Notes under the pieces: model-generated
Seen by the model: the letters and a program-made list of their open reading frames with translations, nothing else
Databases searched by the model: none
What the model was told of the DNA's origin: nothing
Shown here: piece after piece, positions 7,129-19,524 of the stretch
Layout: the number at the start of each line of letters is the position of its first letter
How positions within the stretch are numbered: position 1 is the stretch's first letter
Position numbers and translations under genes: made by a program
Origin: Hymenobacter sp. YIM 151500-1
GTDB lineage: Bacteria; Bacteroidota; Bacteroidia; Cytophagales; Hymenobacteraceae
DNA: 64,000 bases
Direction of reading: 5' to 3'
NCBI RefSeq assembly: GCF_025979885.1
Contig: NZ_CP110139.1
Location: 620,001 to 684,000, forward strand

Positions 7129-7235
7129 TCATGCTGAGCGCAGCCGAAGCATGTCTCCCGCCTCGTTGAACAAGCGTCAGAAGTTAGCCAGCGGGAGAGA
7201 TGCTTCGACTTTGCCTCCGGCTTCGCTCAGCATGA
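7129..7235. repeat. 'GTCATGCTGAGC' MITE-like inverted repeat, copy 1
   Basis: Arms begin CGTCATGCTGAGCGCAGCCG and end GGCTTCGCTCAGCATGACCG, enclosing GAAGCATGTCTCCCGC and GCGGGAGAGATGCTTC. Related elements lie at 48888-49061 and 49727-49825. Simple 'aggtaacaagtaacaggtgat' repeats flank it. Confidence 0.8.
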
Positions 7236-7276
7236 CCGTTCACCTGTCACCTGTCACTTGTCACCTCTTTCGTAAA

Positions 7277-7888
7277 TTATTTGCGCAGGCCGTTGAGGAG
7301 GAGGGTGATGGTGAAGCTCATTTTCTCCTGCACGGGGGCGTAGTCGACTTCGGAGGCCAGGTGGGTGCGGGCCTGCTGCATGGCTTCGTGCTTCACGGCG
7401 TCGGCGACGGTGAGCAGGGCGTCGGCGGTACGGGCGGCATTCAGCTTCAGAAACTCCCGCTCCTGCACGCCTTCCTGGAGCAGCTCGCCCAGAAACTCCA
7501 GCTCCCGCTCTCGCACGGCCCGGTACACGTCGTCGAACAGCGGCTCCAGGCGGTGCAGGTTTTCCAGAGTGAGCTGGTGCAGGTTGAGCACCTGCCGGTA
7601 GTAGTCGAGGCGGCCGGTGAGGTAGGCCAGAATTTTGGCCGTAGCCCGCTCCAATGGCGCCACCTGCTGCTGTAGCGCCGTGAGGTAGCGCTCCGCCTCG
7701 CGCAGCACCACCTGGATGAACAGGTCTTCCTTGTTGCGGTAGTAATAGTAGAGCGAAGCTTTATTCAGCCGGGCCGCCGCGCCAATGTCGTGCAAAGTGG
7801 TTTTCTCGTAGCCGTAGCGGCTAAAGCACTGGCTGGCAGCCGCCAGAATGGCCTCACGCTTTTCGTCCCGCTTGGTAGCTGTTTCCAT
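7277..7888 (-). CDS. TetR/AcrR-family transcriptional regulator
   Basis: 203 residues. The N-terminal HTH is textbook TetR: KREAILAAASQCFSRYGYEKTTLHDIGAAARLNKASLYYYYRNKEDLF (residues ~9-57). A helical ligand-binding C-terminal domain follows. It probably acts as a dimeric repressor of itself and of the downstream SDR gene; the ligand is unknown. The ATG at 7888 is the only sensible start, and an AT-rich promoter-like stretch lies just upstream (7900-7965). Confidence 0.9.
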   Translation of the reverse strand: METATKRDEKREAILAAASQCFSRYGYEKTTLHDIGAAARLNKASLYYYYRNKEDLFIQVVLREAERYLTALQQQVAPLERATAKILAYLTGRLDYYRQVLNLHQLTLENLHRLEPLFDDVYRAVRERELEFLGELLQEGVQEREFLKLNAARTADALLTVADAVKHEAMQQARTHLASEVDYAPVQEKMSFTITLLLNGLRK

Positions 7889-7966
7889 AGCGCAAATGTA
7901 CCTGATTTTTTATTATTCAAATAAAAATATAAAACGTTTGAAAATTTGAAAGAAGGACTGCTCATA

Positions 7967-7996
7967 AAAAAGCCCGCTAGCAGAGTAGCAGGCTTT
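7967..7996 (-). terminator. Terminator after the MOSC gene
   Basis: Stem AGCCCGCTA (7971-7979)/TAGCAGGCT (7986-7994) with one mismatch, followed on the minus strand by a T run. It lies 44 nt beyond the MOSC stop codon. Confidence 0.75.
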
Positions 7997-8037
7997 CTAG
8001 GCAAAAGAGAAAAGATAAGCGGCTTACACCGCAGCGG

Positions 8038-8568
8038 TTAGGATGATGAATGCGTAGCCACTACCCGCACCTCGTCGCCCACGCGAATTGTGCCGCCCTG
8101 CACGATGCGGGCAGTGAGGCCGCCGTGGCCACGCATGGCATTGTACCCGCCGGGGCCTAGTTCTTCTTCCATACGGGAGCAGGGGTGACACTCGCCGGTA
8201 ATTTCTAGAACTACCTCCGTCCCAATGCTGATATGACGGTTTTTGAGAGCCAGCAGGTTTAGGCCGCTAACCACCAGGTTACGCCGCAAGCGGCCGGGCT
8301 CCATCGGGGCGTCGAGGCCCAGGAAGCCGGCCACCGCCGCCAGGTGCTCGTGTTGAATCAGGGTAACCTGGCGCTTGCCACAGGGCTTCACCCGGGCGTG
8401 GTCGCCGCGGAGGTGGCGGTCGGTTTCGGCTTGCACTTCGGGCAAGGATAGCAGGGGCTCCCGGCGCACGGGCCGAACACCAATCCACTCCACGCGGCCG
8501 GTTTGGGGAAGGGTGCCGAGCAGGCGGGCCACGGTGGATTTATCGTCGCCAAAAAATGGAAAAGGCAC
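8038..8568 (-). CDS. MOSC domain-containing protein
   Basis: 176 residues from a GTG start at 8568. MOSC domains carry or transfer molybdenum-cofactor-bound sulfur, or act in detoxification (YiiM type), through a conserved Cys. Here that Cys lies in GECHPCSRMEEELGPGGYNAMRGHGG, which is the family signature. Earlier landmarks are VEWIGVRPVRREPLL and RRNLVVSGLNLLAL. No signal peptide, so it is presumably cytoplasmic. The neighbours give no pathway link. Confidence 0.88.
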   Translation of the reverse strand: MPFPFFGDDKSTVARLLGTLPQTGRVEWIGVRPVRREPLLSLPEVQAETDRHLRGDHARVKPCGKRQVTLIQHEHLAAVAGFLGLDAPMEPGRLRRNLVVSGLNLLALKNRHISIGTEVVLEITGECHPCSRMEEELGPGGYNAMRGHGGLTARIVQGGTIRVGDEVRVVATHSSS

Positions 8569-8614
8569 AGTAAAGCAGGGAAGTTACGTGAGCAAAAAAG
8601 TAACGCCACCCCGT

Positions 8615-9094
8615 TCACTCACGTTCCGGGGCCGGCGCAGTGGGCAACGAGCTCTGGGCTTGCAGTTCGGGATGGGTGATTTGCGCGCCCAGGTTGGCCG
8701 CCCGCGCCATCAGGCCGAAGCTGGCCACGGCCCCGGCCAGGGCCAAGCCGCTGTATAACGCCGTGCGCGGGTGCTGGCGCGCCTGCTGAAGCAGGGCCAG
8801 CAACGCCAAAGCGGCCGTGGCTTCCAGCACCCAAAACGCCACTTCCGCAGCTTCCTCGTGCTCGTGAATCACGGCGTGGGACACGCCGGGCTGCTCCTCC
8901 ACTAGTTCCTCAGCGCCTTCGCCCGTAAGCTGGGTCGGAATGGCGAGCAGCCCGGCCACGAGCAGGGTAACGAGGCCCACGCGCAGCACCGAAGTGTTGC
9001 GGCGCAGCAGCCCAAAGGCCAGTACAACTAGGCCGAACAGGCTGCCCAAGACGGGAACGTGGTTGAGAAGCAGATGTACATGAGCTTGATTCAC
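8615..9094 (-). CDS. Four-helix membrane protein, DUF2231-like
   Basis: From a GTG at 9094 the protein starts VNQAHVHLLLNHVPVLGSLFGL and has about four transmembrane segments. A periplasmic or cytoplasmic loop rich in Glu and His (EQPGVSHAVIHEHEEAAE) lies between segments 2 and 3. The HVHLLLNHVPVLG start is typical of small Bacteroidota membrane proteins of the DUF2231 type, some of which are thought to bind haem; that link is inferred. The open frame continues upstream to a TTG at 9136, but the added residues look like spacer. A short gap separates it from the MOSC gene. Confidence 0.7.
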   Translation of the reverse strand: MNQAHVHLLLNHVPVLGSLFGLVVLAFGLLRRNTSVLRVGLVTLLVAGLLAIPTQLTGEGAEELVEEQPGVSHAVIHEHEEAAEVAFWVLEATAALALLALLQQARQHPRTALYSGLALAGAVASFGLMARAANLGAQITHPELQAQSSLPTAPAPERE

Positions 9095-9136
9095 GCGACA
9101 GAAGAAGTTTAGTAACAGAAATACTACCAGGGCCAA

Positions 9137-9517
9137 GAAGCGAAAAGTGTACCGAGCAAGCTTGGAGCGTACGTTTTGGCTTACGCCGAAAACTGCTGGA
9201 AGCTGTTCACCAGCGCAAGCTAAGGCGGTTTATCAAATGCTGTACGTTTTAGTTTGCCCCGTCCGCAGCCTCAGGTTACAGCCCCGGCACCTAGTTCGTA
9301 AAACTGCTCCGGCGTGCACGCTACACTCAAATCAGTCAGGCGGCCCTCGAGCTGGAAATAAACGGCTTTCTACAACGGTAAATACAACGCTGGAGCTAAC
9401 CCGTCCGGCTGCTGTGCGTACTGTGGCTAGGCAGAATAGGGTTTTCTGTTTACTGCCTGCTGCCTGGTTCGGCCGGCGCAAACTCCATCTGTTACTTCAC
9501 CTTCCTTTCCGATAGTC
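9137..9517. other. Intergenic region upstream of dps
   Basis: No gene or strong repeat found. It must contain the dps promoter and the divergent promoter of the membrane protein gene, but I cannot pinpoint either. Confidence 0.4.
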
Positions 9518-10234
9518 ATGGCTACTAAAACCAGCGAAAAAAAACCGGCCGCAGCCGGCAAAGCATCCTCTGCTAAATCCTCGGCCAGCCGGCCCCGCAA
9601 GCCGTCTTCCAACGGGGCAGAGGCGCAATCCAACGGCAACGGCCACGCCACCAACGGCCACGCACCCGTGAGCGTGCAGCCCATTCTCAACCAACAGTAT
9701 AATGCCCCGGCGCCCCTGCAAAAGTATGGTACGGTGTCGCAGCGCCTGCCCATCGGGCTCGATGAGAGCGTGCGCCGCGAAAGCGTGGAAATGCTCAACC
9801 AGCTGCTAGCCGACACCATCACCCTGCGCGACCTGTACAAAAAGCACCACTGGCAGGTGGTGGGCCCCACCTTCTACCAGCTGCACCTGCTCTACGACAA
9901 GCACTACGAGGAGCAAAGCACCCTCGTCGACAGCATTGCCGAGCGTATTCAGATTCTGGGTGGCGTGGCCGTAGCCATGGCCCACGACGTAGCCGACCTG
10001 ACCAGCATTCCGCGCCCGCCCCGCGACCGGGAAGAAACGCCCATTCAGGTGTCGCGCTTGCTGGAGGCGCACCAAATCTTGCTGAAAGAAGCCCACGAGT
10101 TTGCCAAGCGCGCTGCCGAGGCCGAAGACGACGGTACCAATGACCTGATTGTAAGTGAGCTGATGCGCCTGAACGAGATGCAGGTGTGGTTTGTGTCGGA
10201 GCACGTGGTGGACACGCCGCTGGCTCGCTCGTAA
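9518..10234 (+). CDS. dps: Dps-family ferritin-like DNA-protection protein with long basic tail
   Basis: 238 residues, against roughly 160 for ordinary Dps. Residues ~1-75 are a low-complexity tail rich in Lys, Ala, Ser and Asn-Gly (MATKTSEKKPAAAGKASSAK...). The ferritin-like domain follows, with the ferroxidase motif in KKHHWQVVGPTFYQLHLLYDKHYEEQ. Dps forms 12-mers that oxidise and store iron and coat DNA under stress. Lys-rich N-terminal tails are known to bind DNA in some Dps proteins, so the tail probably does that here. The gene stands alone and is followed by a GC-rich hairpin. Confidence 0.92.
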   Translation: MATKTSEKKPAAAGKASSAKSSASRPRKPSSNGAEAQSNGNGHATNGHAPVSVQPILNQQYNAPAPLQKYGTVSQRLPIGLDESVRRESVEMLNQLLADTITLRDLYKKHHWQVVGPTFYQLHLLYDKHYEEQSTLVDSIAERIQILGGVAVAMAHDVADLTSIPRPPRDREETPIQVSRLLEAHQILLKEAHEFAKRAAEAEDDGTNDLIVSELMRLNEMQVWFVSEHVVDTPLARS

Positions 10235-10259
10235 ACGCTCCTGCACTGCTGTTTTGCCG

Positions 10260-10294
10260 CCGGGCCCTTGTCTCTGCCAGGAGCAAGGGCCCGG
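10260..10294 (+). terminator. GC-rich hairpin after dps
   Basis: A perfect 11-bp stem CCGGGCCCTTG (10260-10270)/CAAGGGCCCGG (10284-10294). Only a weak T tail follows, so termination may be inefficient. Confidence 0.6.
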
Positions 10295-10518
10295 TTGGGG
10301 AGGTAGAGCACAGGAAGGCGCGGCGGCCAAGAAAAATTTCCCGTTGACGCTGAGGAAGAACAGCCGGGGCTGACTCCGTGGCCGCACCGTTTTCCCGAAA
10401 AAAGCCCGGCCAGGCTTGCACCCTTGCCCCCAACCTTCTACTTTTGTCCTCGATTCGCCTCCTCAGCGAGTCCGGAAGCCTCGGCTTTCGCCCGGTTACA
10501 GAGTGATTGCCGTTATCT

Positions 10519-10600
10519 GCGCACGTGGTGAAACTGGTAGACACGCCATCTTGAGGGGGTGGTGCCTTCGGGTGTGGGAGTTCGAATCTCCCCGCGCGCA
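10519..10600 (+). tRNA. tRNA-Leu(GAG)
   Basis: The sequence folds as a class II tRNA. Acceptor GCGCACG pairs with CGCGCGC except for one A-C pair. The D-loop contains AAACTGGTAGA. The anticodon stem CCATC/GGTGG holds the loop TTGAGGG, giving anticodon GAG. A long variable arm contains a TTCG loop, and the T-arm is GGGAG-TTCGAAT-CTCCC. The CCA end is not encoded. Confidence 0.93.
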
Positions 10601-10744
10601 CTCTTCCTGAAACCCGCTTCAGCTTGCTGGAGCGGGTTTCTCTTTATCACAGATTATGCAGATTACTAGGATTTCACAGATTGAAAAAGAAGAACTATTG
10701 GAATCTGTGAAATCCCAGCCATCTGCACAATCTGTGATTCTGAC

Positions 10745-12412
10745 TTAGCGCTCAAAGGGATTGGCGGGCGTTACCAGCACTACTTTTTCCCGCTCCACGA
10801 TTACTTGCCCGGCTACAGCGCCTTTAGGCTTGCGCACAAATTTTTTGGGCGTGACGGTGACGGGGCACAGCGAGTCGTTTTTGCGGCGCGAGTACCAGGC
10901 GGCTAGCTGGGCGGCGCGTTCCAGCACCGGCTCGGGCACGGGCCGGCCGGGCTGTTGGCGGATAACTACGTGGGAGCCCGTCACGTCTTTGGCGTGCAGC
11001 CACAGGTCGTCTTTGTGGGCGTAGCGCTGGGTAAGCAGGTCGTTGTTCTGGGCGTTGCGGCCTACCAGGATGGTAAAGCCGCTGTCCTCGAATACCTTGA
11101 AGGGCAGTTCCTGAGCGGCTTTGGTAGTTGCGGCAGCATCGAGGCCGTGCTGCTTGCGCCACTGGCGCAGGGCGCGCAGGTCGCCGGGGGGCAGGGTGGC
11201 CAGTTCTTCTAGGCGTTCCAGGCACCACAGGGCTTCGGCGTCGCGGCGCTCGGCGCGGGCGGTCAGCTCCCGGGTTTCGAGCTGCTGGTTTTTGGCTTTG
11301 CGGTAGAGGTTCTGGGCCGTGCGCTGGGGCGTTTCGGTGGGTTTGAGCTTGATGAGGCGCGGCTGGTTGTTCTGGTAGAAATCCACGACTTCCACCTGCG
11401 CGGCGCCGGCCGGAATCTGGCTGAGGTGGGCCATGATGAGGTCGGCGGTTTGGCGGTGGCCGGCGGTGTGCTCCAGCTGGTGCAGGCGGCGCCGGGCGTG
11501 CTGGGCGCTGGTGGCGGCTTCGTCGGCGCGCTTTTCCAGCTGCTGCTGCACCTGCCGGCGCTCGGCCTCGTAGCTGCGCCGCCCCAGCAGCAGCGGCACG
11601 AAGCGGCGCAGCGCCCCGATGGGGTCGGTGGCAGGCAGGGTTTCTTCCACCTCACCCACCGGAAGCAGGCTCAGACGAGTACGACCCTCGTGCCGGACGA
11701 TGTAAAAAGCCATTGGGTTTTCCAGCTCCTGCACCACGCCGCGCACCAGCTCCCACTTCCGTTCCAGGGGCGCCGGGTCGTAGCCCTGAGTGCGCAGATA
11801 GCCAAGAGTCAGGTCCCCGAGGCTGGGGTAGACTTTCAGCGGGTTGGCTTCACGTGGGGCCTCACCCCCTAGCCCCCTCTCCGGGGGAGAGGGGGAACTA
11901 ATCTCTAATTTACTAGAAGCAGAATCTAGTTCTAGAGCTACTTCCCCCTCTCCCCCGGAGAGGGGGCTAGGGGGTGAGGCCCCACGTGAAGCCAACTCCG
12001 CATCGGCGGTGTAGCGCTGGTGAAACAGCTGGGCCGGCGCATCGGGGGTAGGGCGGAATATGGCGTTGGGACGGGTGCTGTAGAGCTTGAGCACTAGTGT
12101 GGCGCCGCTCTGGAAAGTGAATTGCAGCACCCGGTCCTGGGGCCAGGCCGTTACGTCGGCTACCTGCTGGCCAGGCAACTCGGGCAATAAGTCCACGGAG
12201 TTTTGCCGTGCCCGGTGAAACGTCTCCGGCAGGCTCACCAGCGGGCCGGCCGCGGCCAGCAGCACCCGCAACCAAAATTCCTCCTTCCCATTGGTAAGGC
12301 CCAGCACCAGCTCATCCTTCTCCTGCGAAAAGCACGCTACCACCGCGTAGCTAGCCAGTTGACGGGTAAGGGCGGGGGCAAGCTGGCGCAGGAAGTAGTA
12401 GTTGGTGTGCAT
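10745..12412 (-). CDS. rqcH: NFACT-domain protein, RqcH/Rqc2-like
   Basis: 555 residues. NFACT proteins bind 60S/50S subunits carrying stalled peptidyl-tRNA and direct C-terminal alanine tailing in bacterial ribosome quality control. The N-terminal domain keeps the Asp-Arg pair (D93-R94 in PQDRVL) needed for tRNA handling. A long coiled coil follows (RRQVQQQLEKRADEAATSAQHARRRLHQLEH), and the C-terminal NFACT-R domain has HKDDLWLHAKDVTGSHVVIR. Residues ~139-190 are not conserved sequence: they are the translation of a 154-bp perfect palindrome (11843-11996) inserted in frame between the N-terminal subdomains. The reading frame stays open through it, so the protein may still work. Confidence 0.88.
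   Translation of the reverse strand: MHTNYYFLRQLAPALTRQLASYAVVACFSQEKDELVLGLTNGKEEFWLRVLLAAAGPLVSLPETFHRARQNSVDLLPELPGQQVADVTAWPQDRVLQFTFQSGATLVLKLYSTRPNAIFRPTPDAPAQLFHQRYTADAELASRGASPPSPLSGGEGEVALELDSASSKLEISSPSPPERGLGGEAPREANPLKVYPSLGDLTLGYLRTQGYDPAPLERKWELVRGVVQELENPMAFYIVRHEGRTRLSLLPVGEVEETLPATDPIGALRRFVPLLLGRRSYEAERRQVQQQLEKRADEAATSAQHARRRLHQLEHTAGHRQTADLIMAHLSQIPAGAAQVEVVDFYQNNQPRLIKLKPTETPQRTAQNLYRKAKNQQLETRELTARAERRDAEALWCLERLEELATLPPGDLRALRQWRKQHGLDAAATTKAAQELPFKVFEDSGFTILVGRNAQNNDLLTQRYAHKDDLWLHAKDVTGSHVVIRQQPGRPVPEPVLERAAQLAAWYSRRKNDSLCPVTVTPKKFVRKPKGAVAGQVIVEREKVVLVTPANPFER
11843..11996. repeat. 154-bp perfect palindromic element inside rqcH
   Basis: 55-bp arms (11843-11897 and 11942-11996) are exact reverse complements around a 44-nt AT-rich centre. 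The core words CCTCACCCCCTAGCCCCC and CTCTCC/GGAGAG match intergenic elements at 46781-46812 and 46947-46990. It is translated on the minus strand as ~51 residues rich in Ser, Pro, Gly and Glu. Confidence 0.95.
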
Positions 12413-12415
12413 CTT

Positions 12416-12528
12416 TTAGATATGAGACTGTGAGAGGTGAGATATGAGACTATGTGCTGTTGGCCCAATGGTGTTAGAACAACGTGTCACCTCCCATATC
12501 TCACTTCTCAGGTCTCACGGTCTCAGGT
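12416..12528. repeat. 'gtgagaagtgagac' simple-sequence inverted repeat, copy 1
   Basis: TATGAGACTGTGAGAGGTGAGA and its complement flank a short unique core. The same element sits at 13300-13403 and 56671-56775, in each case tightly between a stop and a start codon. Confidence 0.75.
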
Positions 12529-13299
12529 CTAATTTATTTCCACCCGCAGCCCGTCATACGCCAGCCGGATAAAGCTGGGCAAATCGGCCTCGATGTCGCG
12601 GTGGCGGCCGAGCTGGTGGCTGATGTGGGTGAGGTAGGCCTGGCGGGGAGCCAGGTCTTCCAGAATGGCGACGGCCTCGCGCAGGGTAAAGTGAGAAATG
12701 TGCTTCTCGTGGCGCAGGGCGTTGAGCACGATAATGTCGGAGCCGCGCATCCGCTCCAGGGCCTCGGGCGAGAGGTGGTTGGCGTCCGTCACGTAGGTGA
12801 AGCCGCCCACGCGGAAGCCCAGCACCGGCAGCTTGTAGTGCAGGGCCCGGATGGGCAGAAACTCCACGCCGGCCACGTCGAAGGCGGCCGTGTCGCTCAG
12901 GATGGGGTGAAGCTGCACCTGCGGGATGCCGGGGTACTTGTGCTCCGAGAAGATGTAGGCGTACTCGCGCCGCAGCTGGTCGAGCACGCGGGGCTCGGCG
13001 TGCACGGGCATGTCCTGCTGCTGCCGGAAGTTGTAGGCCCGGATGTCGTCGAGGCCGGCGGTGTGGTCTTTGTGCTCGTGCGTAAACACCAGCGCGTCGA
13101 GGTGGTGCACTTGCTCCCGCAGCACCTGCTGCCGAAAATCGGGACCCGAGTCGATGATGATGCTCCGGTTCTGCACGTGCAGGTGCACCGACACGCGCAG
13201 GCGCTTGTCGCGGTAGTCCACGGAGCGGCACACGGCGCAGCCACACCCAATCACGGGCACACCCTGCGACGTACCCGTGCCGAGGAAGGTGATTTGCAT
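12529..13299 (-). CDS. MBL-fold metallo-hydrolase (PhnP-like)
   Basis: 256 residues starting MQITFLGTGTSQGVPVIGC, the typical opening of beta-lactamase-fold phosphodiesterases. The zinc-binding HxHxDH motif is THEHKDHTAG. Later ligands are plausible in the RALHYKLPVLG, VTDANHL and LTHISHQLG segments. GCGCAVCRS near the start resembles the Cys cluster seen in PhnP-type enzymes, which cleave cyclic phosphodiesters. No phn genes are nearby, so a phosphonate role is not supported. It sits between a response regulator and rqcH on the same strand, separated by repeats. Confidence 0.9.
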   Translation of the reverse strand: MQITFLGTGTSQGVPVIGCGCAVCRSVDYRDKRLRVSVHLHVQNRSIIIDSGPDFRQQVLREQVHHLDALVFTHEHKDHTAGLDDIRAYNFRQQQDMPVHAEPRVLDQLRREYAYIFSEHKYPGIPQVQLHPILSDTAAFDVAGVEFLPIRALHYKLPVLGFRVGGFTYVTDANHLSPEALERMRGSDIIVLNALRHEKHISHFTLREAVAILEDLAPRQAYLTHISHQLGRHRDIEADLPSFIRLAYDGLRVEIN

Positions 13300-13403
13300 G
13301 TGTTAGAAGTGAGACTATGAGAGGTGAGAAGTGAGACTACGTTCCAACGGTTTAGTATAAGAAAGAACAGTGTCTCACTTCTCACCTCTCATAGTCTCAC
13401 TTC
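13300..13403. repeat. 'gtgagaagtgagac' simple-sequence inverted repeat, copy 2
   Basis: GTGAGACTATGAGAGGTGAG...CTCACCTCTCATAGTCTCAC, directly between the response regulator stop and the MBL-hydrolase start. Confidence 0.75.
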
Positions 13404-13407
13404 TACG

Positions 13408-13785
13408 CTATCCGACATACTGCTTCACCACGCGCACGAGGGCGTCGAAGTCAAGGGGTTTGGGGAGGTAGTCCGTGACGCCGGCTTCGCGGAACTGCTC
13501 CATGGAGTAGTTGTTGGCATTGCCGGTAATGGCAATGACGGGAATCTTGGCGATGCGCGGGTCCTGGTGGGCCCTGATTTCGCGGGTGCACTCCATGCCG
13601 TCCTTCACCGGAATATTGATGTCCATCAGCACGCAGTCAACGGGCTGGCTTTCAATCTGCTTGATGACTTCGCCGCCGTTTTTGGCCGACACGATACGGT
13701 ACTTCTGCAGCTCAAGAATTTTTTTAGTCAGGTTCAGAATAACGGAGCTGTCCTCCGCAATCAGAATCGTCTTGGAATCAGACAT
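13408..13785 (-). CDS. Single-domain response regulator (REC)
   Basis: 125 residues, a receiver domain only. The acidic pair is E10-D11 in ILIAEDSS, the phosphoacceptor Asp is in CVLMDINIPVKDG, the switch Thr is in VIAITGN, and the conserved Lys is in YLPKPLDF. There is no output domain, so it probably works as a CheY-like or phosphorelay protein. It starts 97 bp downstream of a giant hybrid kinase with its own Hpt domain on the same strand, which makes the kinase its likely partner. Confidence 0.92.
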   Translation of the reverse strand: MSDSKTILIAEDSSVILNLTKKILELQKYRIVSAKNGGEVIKQIESQPVDCVLMDINIPVKDGMECTREIRAHQDPRIAKIPVIAITGNANNYSMEQFREAGVTDYLPKPLDFDALVRVVKQYVG

Positions 13786-13882
13786 GAGGTAAGGAGTTGT
13801 GGCGTGATGAGAGGGGAAGGGTTGTGTTGCCTAGCTGCAATAGGGACAAAAGAAAGAAAAAATGCGCTGCTGAAGCAAACAC

Positions 13883-18037
<4,155 letters not shown>

Positions 18038-18150
18038 GGAAACCAAGTACGGAAGCCGCGCAAGACGGGTGCGGCCCCGGATGAAGTTGTTAAATTTGGC
18101 AACAATTCCCGAAACTACGCCCGGCCCGGCCCGGCAATTAATTCCGCGCC

Positions 18151-19272
18151 GTGCCGCCCCGCCTCATTTTCGCCGTTACCACCGACCTCAACTACGACCA
18201 GCGCATGCAGCGCATCTGCGGGTCGTTGGCGGCGGCGGGCTACGGGGTGCTGCTGGTGGGGCGGGAGTGGCCGCAGTCGGAAGGCTTGTCGGCACAGCCC
18301 TACCAACAACACCGCCTGCGCTGCTGGTTTCGCCGGGGCAAGCTGTTTTACCTGGAGTTTAGCTTGCGCCTGCTGGTGTTCCTGCTGGGCCAGCGGGCGG
18401 CGGCCTGGTGCGCCATCGACCTCGACACGGCCCTGCCCGTGTGGCTGCGGGCCCGCCTGGGCGGGCAGCCGTTCGTGTACGACGCCCACGAGCTGTTCAC
18501 GGAAGTGCCCGAAGTGGTGGCTCGGCCCGCCGTGCAGCGGGTGTGGCGCTGGGTAGAAGCCTTTGTGGTGCCCCGCGCCGCGCGGGCCTACACCGTGGGC
18601 CCGGCCCTGGCTCGCGTATTCGAGCAGCGTTACGGCCGCCCCTTTGCCGTGGTGCGCAACATCAGCCGGCTGGCTCCTGATGATGAGCCGGTGGCGGCGG
18701 ACAGAGAAGGTAAAGACGACTTGCTGATTTTGTACCAGGGCGCTTTGAACGCCGGGCGGGGGCTGGAGGCCTTGCTGGAGGCCATGCCCCAGGTGCGGGG
18801 GCGCCTGGTGCTGTGCGGGGAGGGCGACTTATCCTGGGCGCTGCGGGAGCGGGCGGCGGCGCTAGGGCTGCTGGCTTCGGGGCAGGTGGAGTTTCGGGGC
18901 TACGTGCTGCCCCCGGACCTGCGCCGGCTCACGCGCCGGGCCAGGGTGGGGGTGATGCTGCTCGAAAACCAAGGCCTGAGCTACTATTACTCCTTGGCCA
19001 ACAAGTTTTTCGACTACCTGCACGCCGGAGTGCCCCAGGTCACGATTGACTTCCCCGAGTACCGCGCCCTCAACGACCAGTACGACGTAGCCGACCTTGT
19101 GCCCGACCTGCGCCCCGCCACCCTGGCCCAGGCCCTGAACCGCCTGCTGCCCGGCGGCGACGAGGCCCGCTACCAGCAGCTCCGCGACAACTGCCGCCAC
19201 GCCCGCCACCACCTGCACTGGGAGCAGGAGGAGCGGGTGTTGCTGGCGCTGTATGGGGAGGTGGTGAGATAG
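18151..19272 (+). CDS. Glycosyltransferase, GT4-like
   Basis: 373 residues from a GTG at 18151; there is no nearby ATG in frame. The N-terminal Rossmann domain carries VTTDLNYDQRMQRICGSLAAAGYGVLLVG, with YDAHELFTEVPE typical of family 4 transferases. The C-terminal domain has LLILYQGALNAGRGLEALLEA and the nucleotide-sugar site region NKFFDYLHAGVPQVTIDFPEY. It probably transfers a hexose to a surface polysaccharide or lipid; donor and acceptor are unknown. No other polysaccharide genes are adjacent. Confidence 0.85.
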   Translation: MPPRLIFAVTTDLNYDQRMQRICGSLAAAGYGVLLVGREWPQSEGLSAQPYQQHRLRCWFRRGKLFYLEFSLRLLVFLLGQRAAAWCAIDLDTALPVWLRARLGGQPFVYDAHELFTEVPEVVARPAVQRVWRWVEAFVVPRAARAYTVGPALARVFEQRYGRPFAVVRNISRLAPDDEPVAADREGKDDLLILYQGALNAGRGLEALLEAMPQVRGRLVLCGEGDLSWALRERAAALGLLASGQVEFRGYVLPPDLRRLTRRARVGVMLLENQGLSYYYSLANKFFDYLHAGVPQVTIDFPEYRALNDQYDVADLVPDLRPATLAQALNRLLPGGDEARYQQLRDNCRHARHHLHWEQEERVLLALYGEVVR

Positions 19273-19524
19273 GGACTTAGGGTCTTAGGGGCTTAGGGAC
19301 TTAGTTAACGTTCTGTTATCCTGAGCAGGTGGCGCACCAGGCCCGTGTGGAAGGGCACTTTTCACAGGAGAACAACTAGCGAAAGAACAGCTCTGCGCCT
19401 TCTGCGCAAACTTCCGCGTCCTCTGCGGGCTACAGCTGTACCAACAACTCTCGCCGGCTGTGCTGCACGGATGCCAGGTAAGGATGCCAGTATCTTTGCA
19501 CGCCTTCATCCACTCGTTCATCAT

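Noticed and set aside
12484..13320. Plus-strand open frame opposite the MBL-fold hydrolase
   Set aside because: Shadow of a clear HxHxDH metallo-hydrolase on the minus strand.
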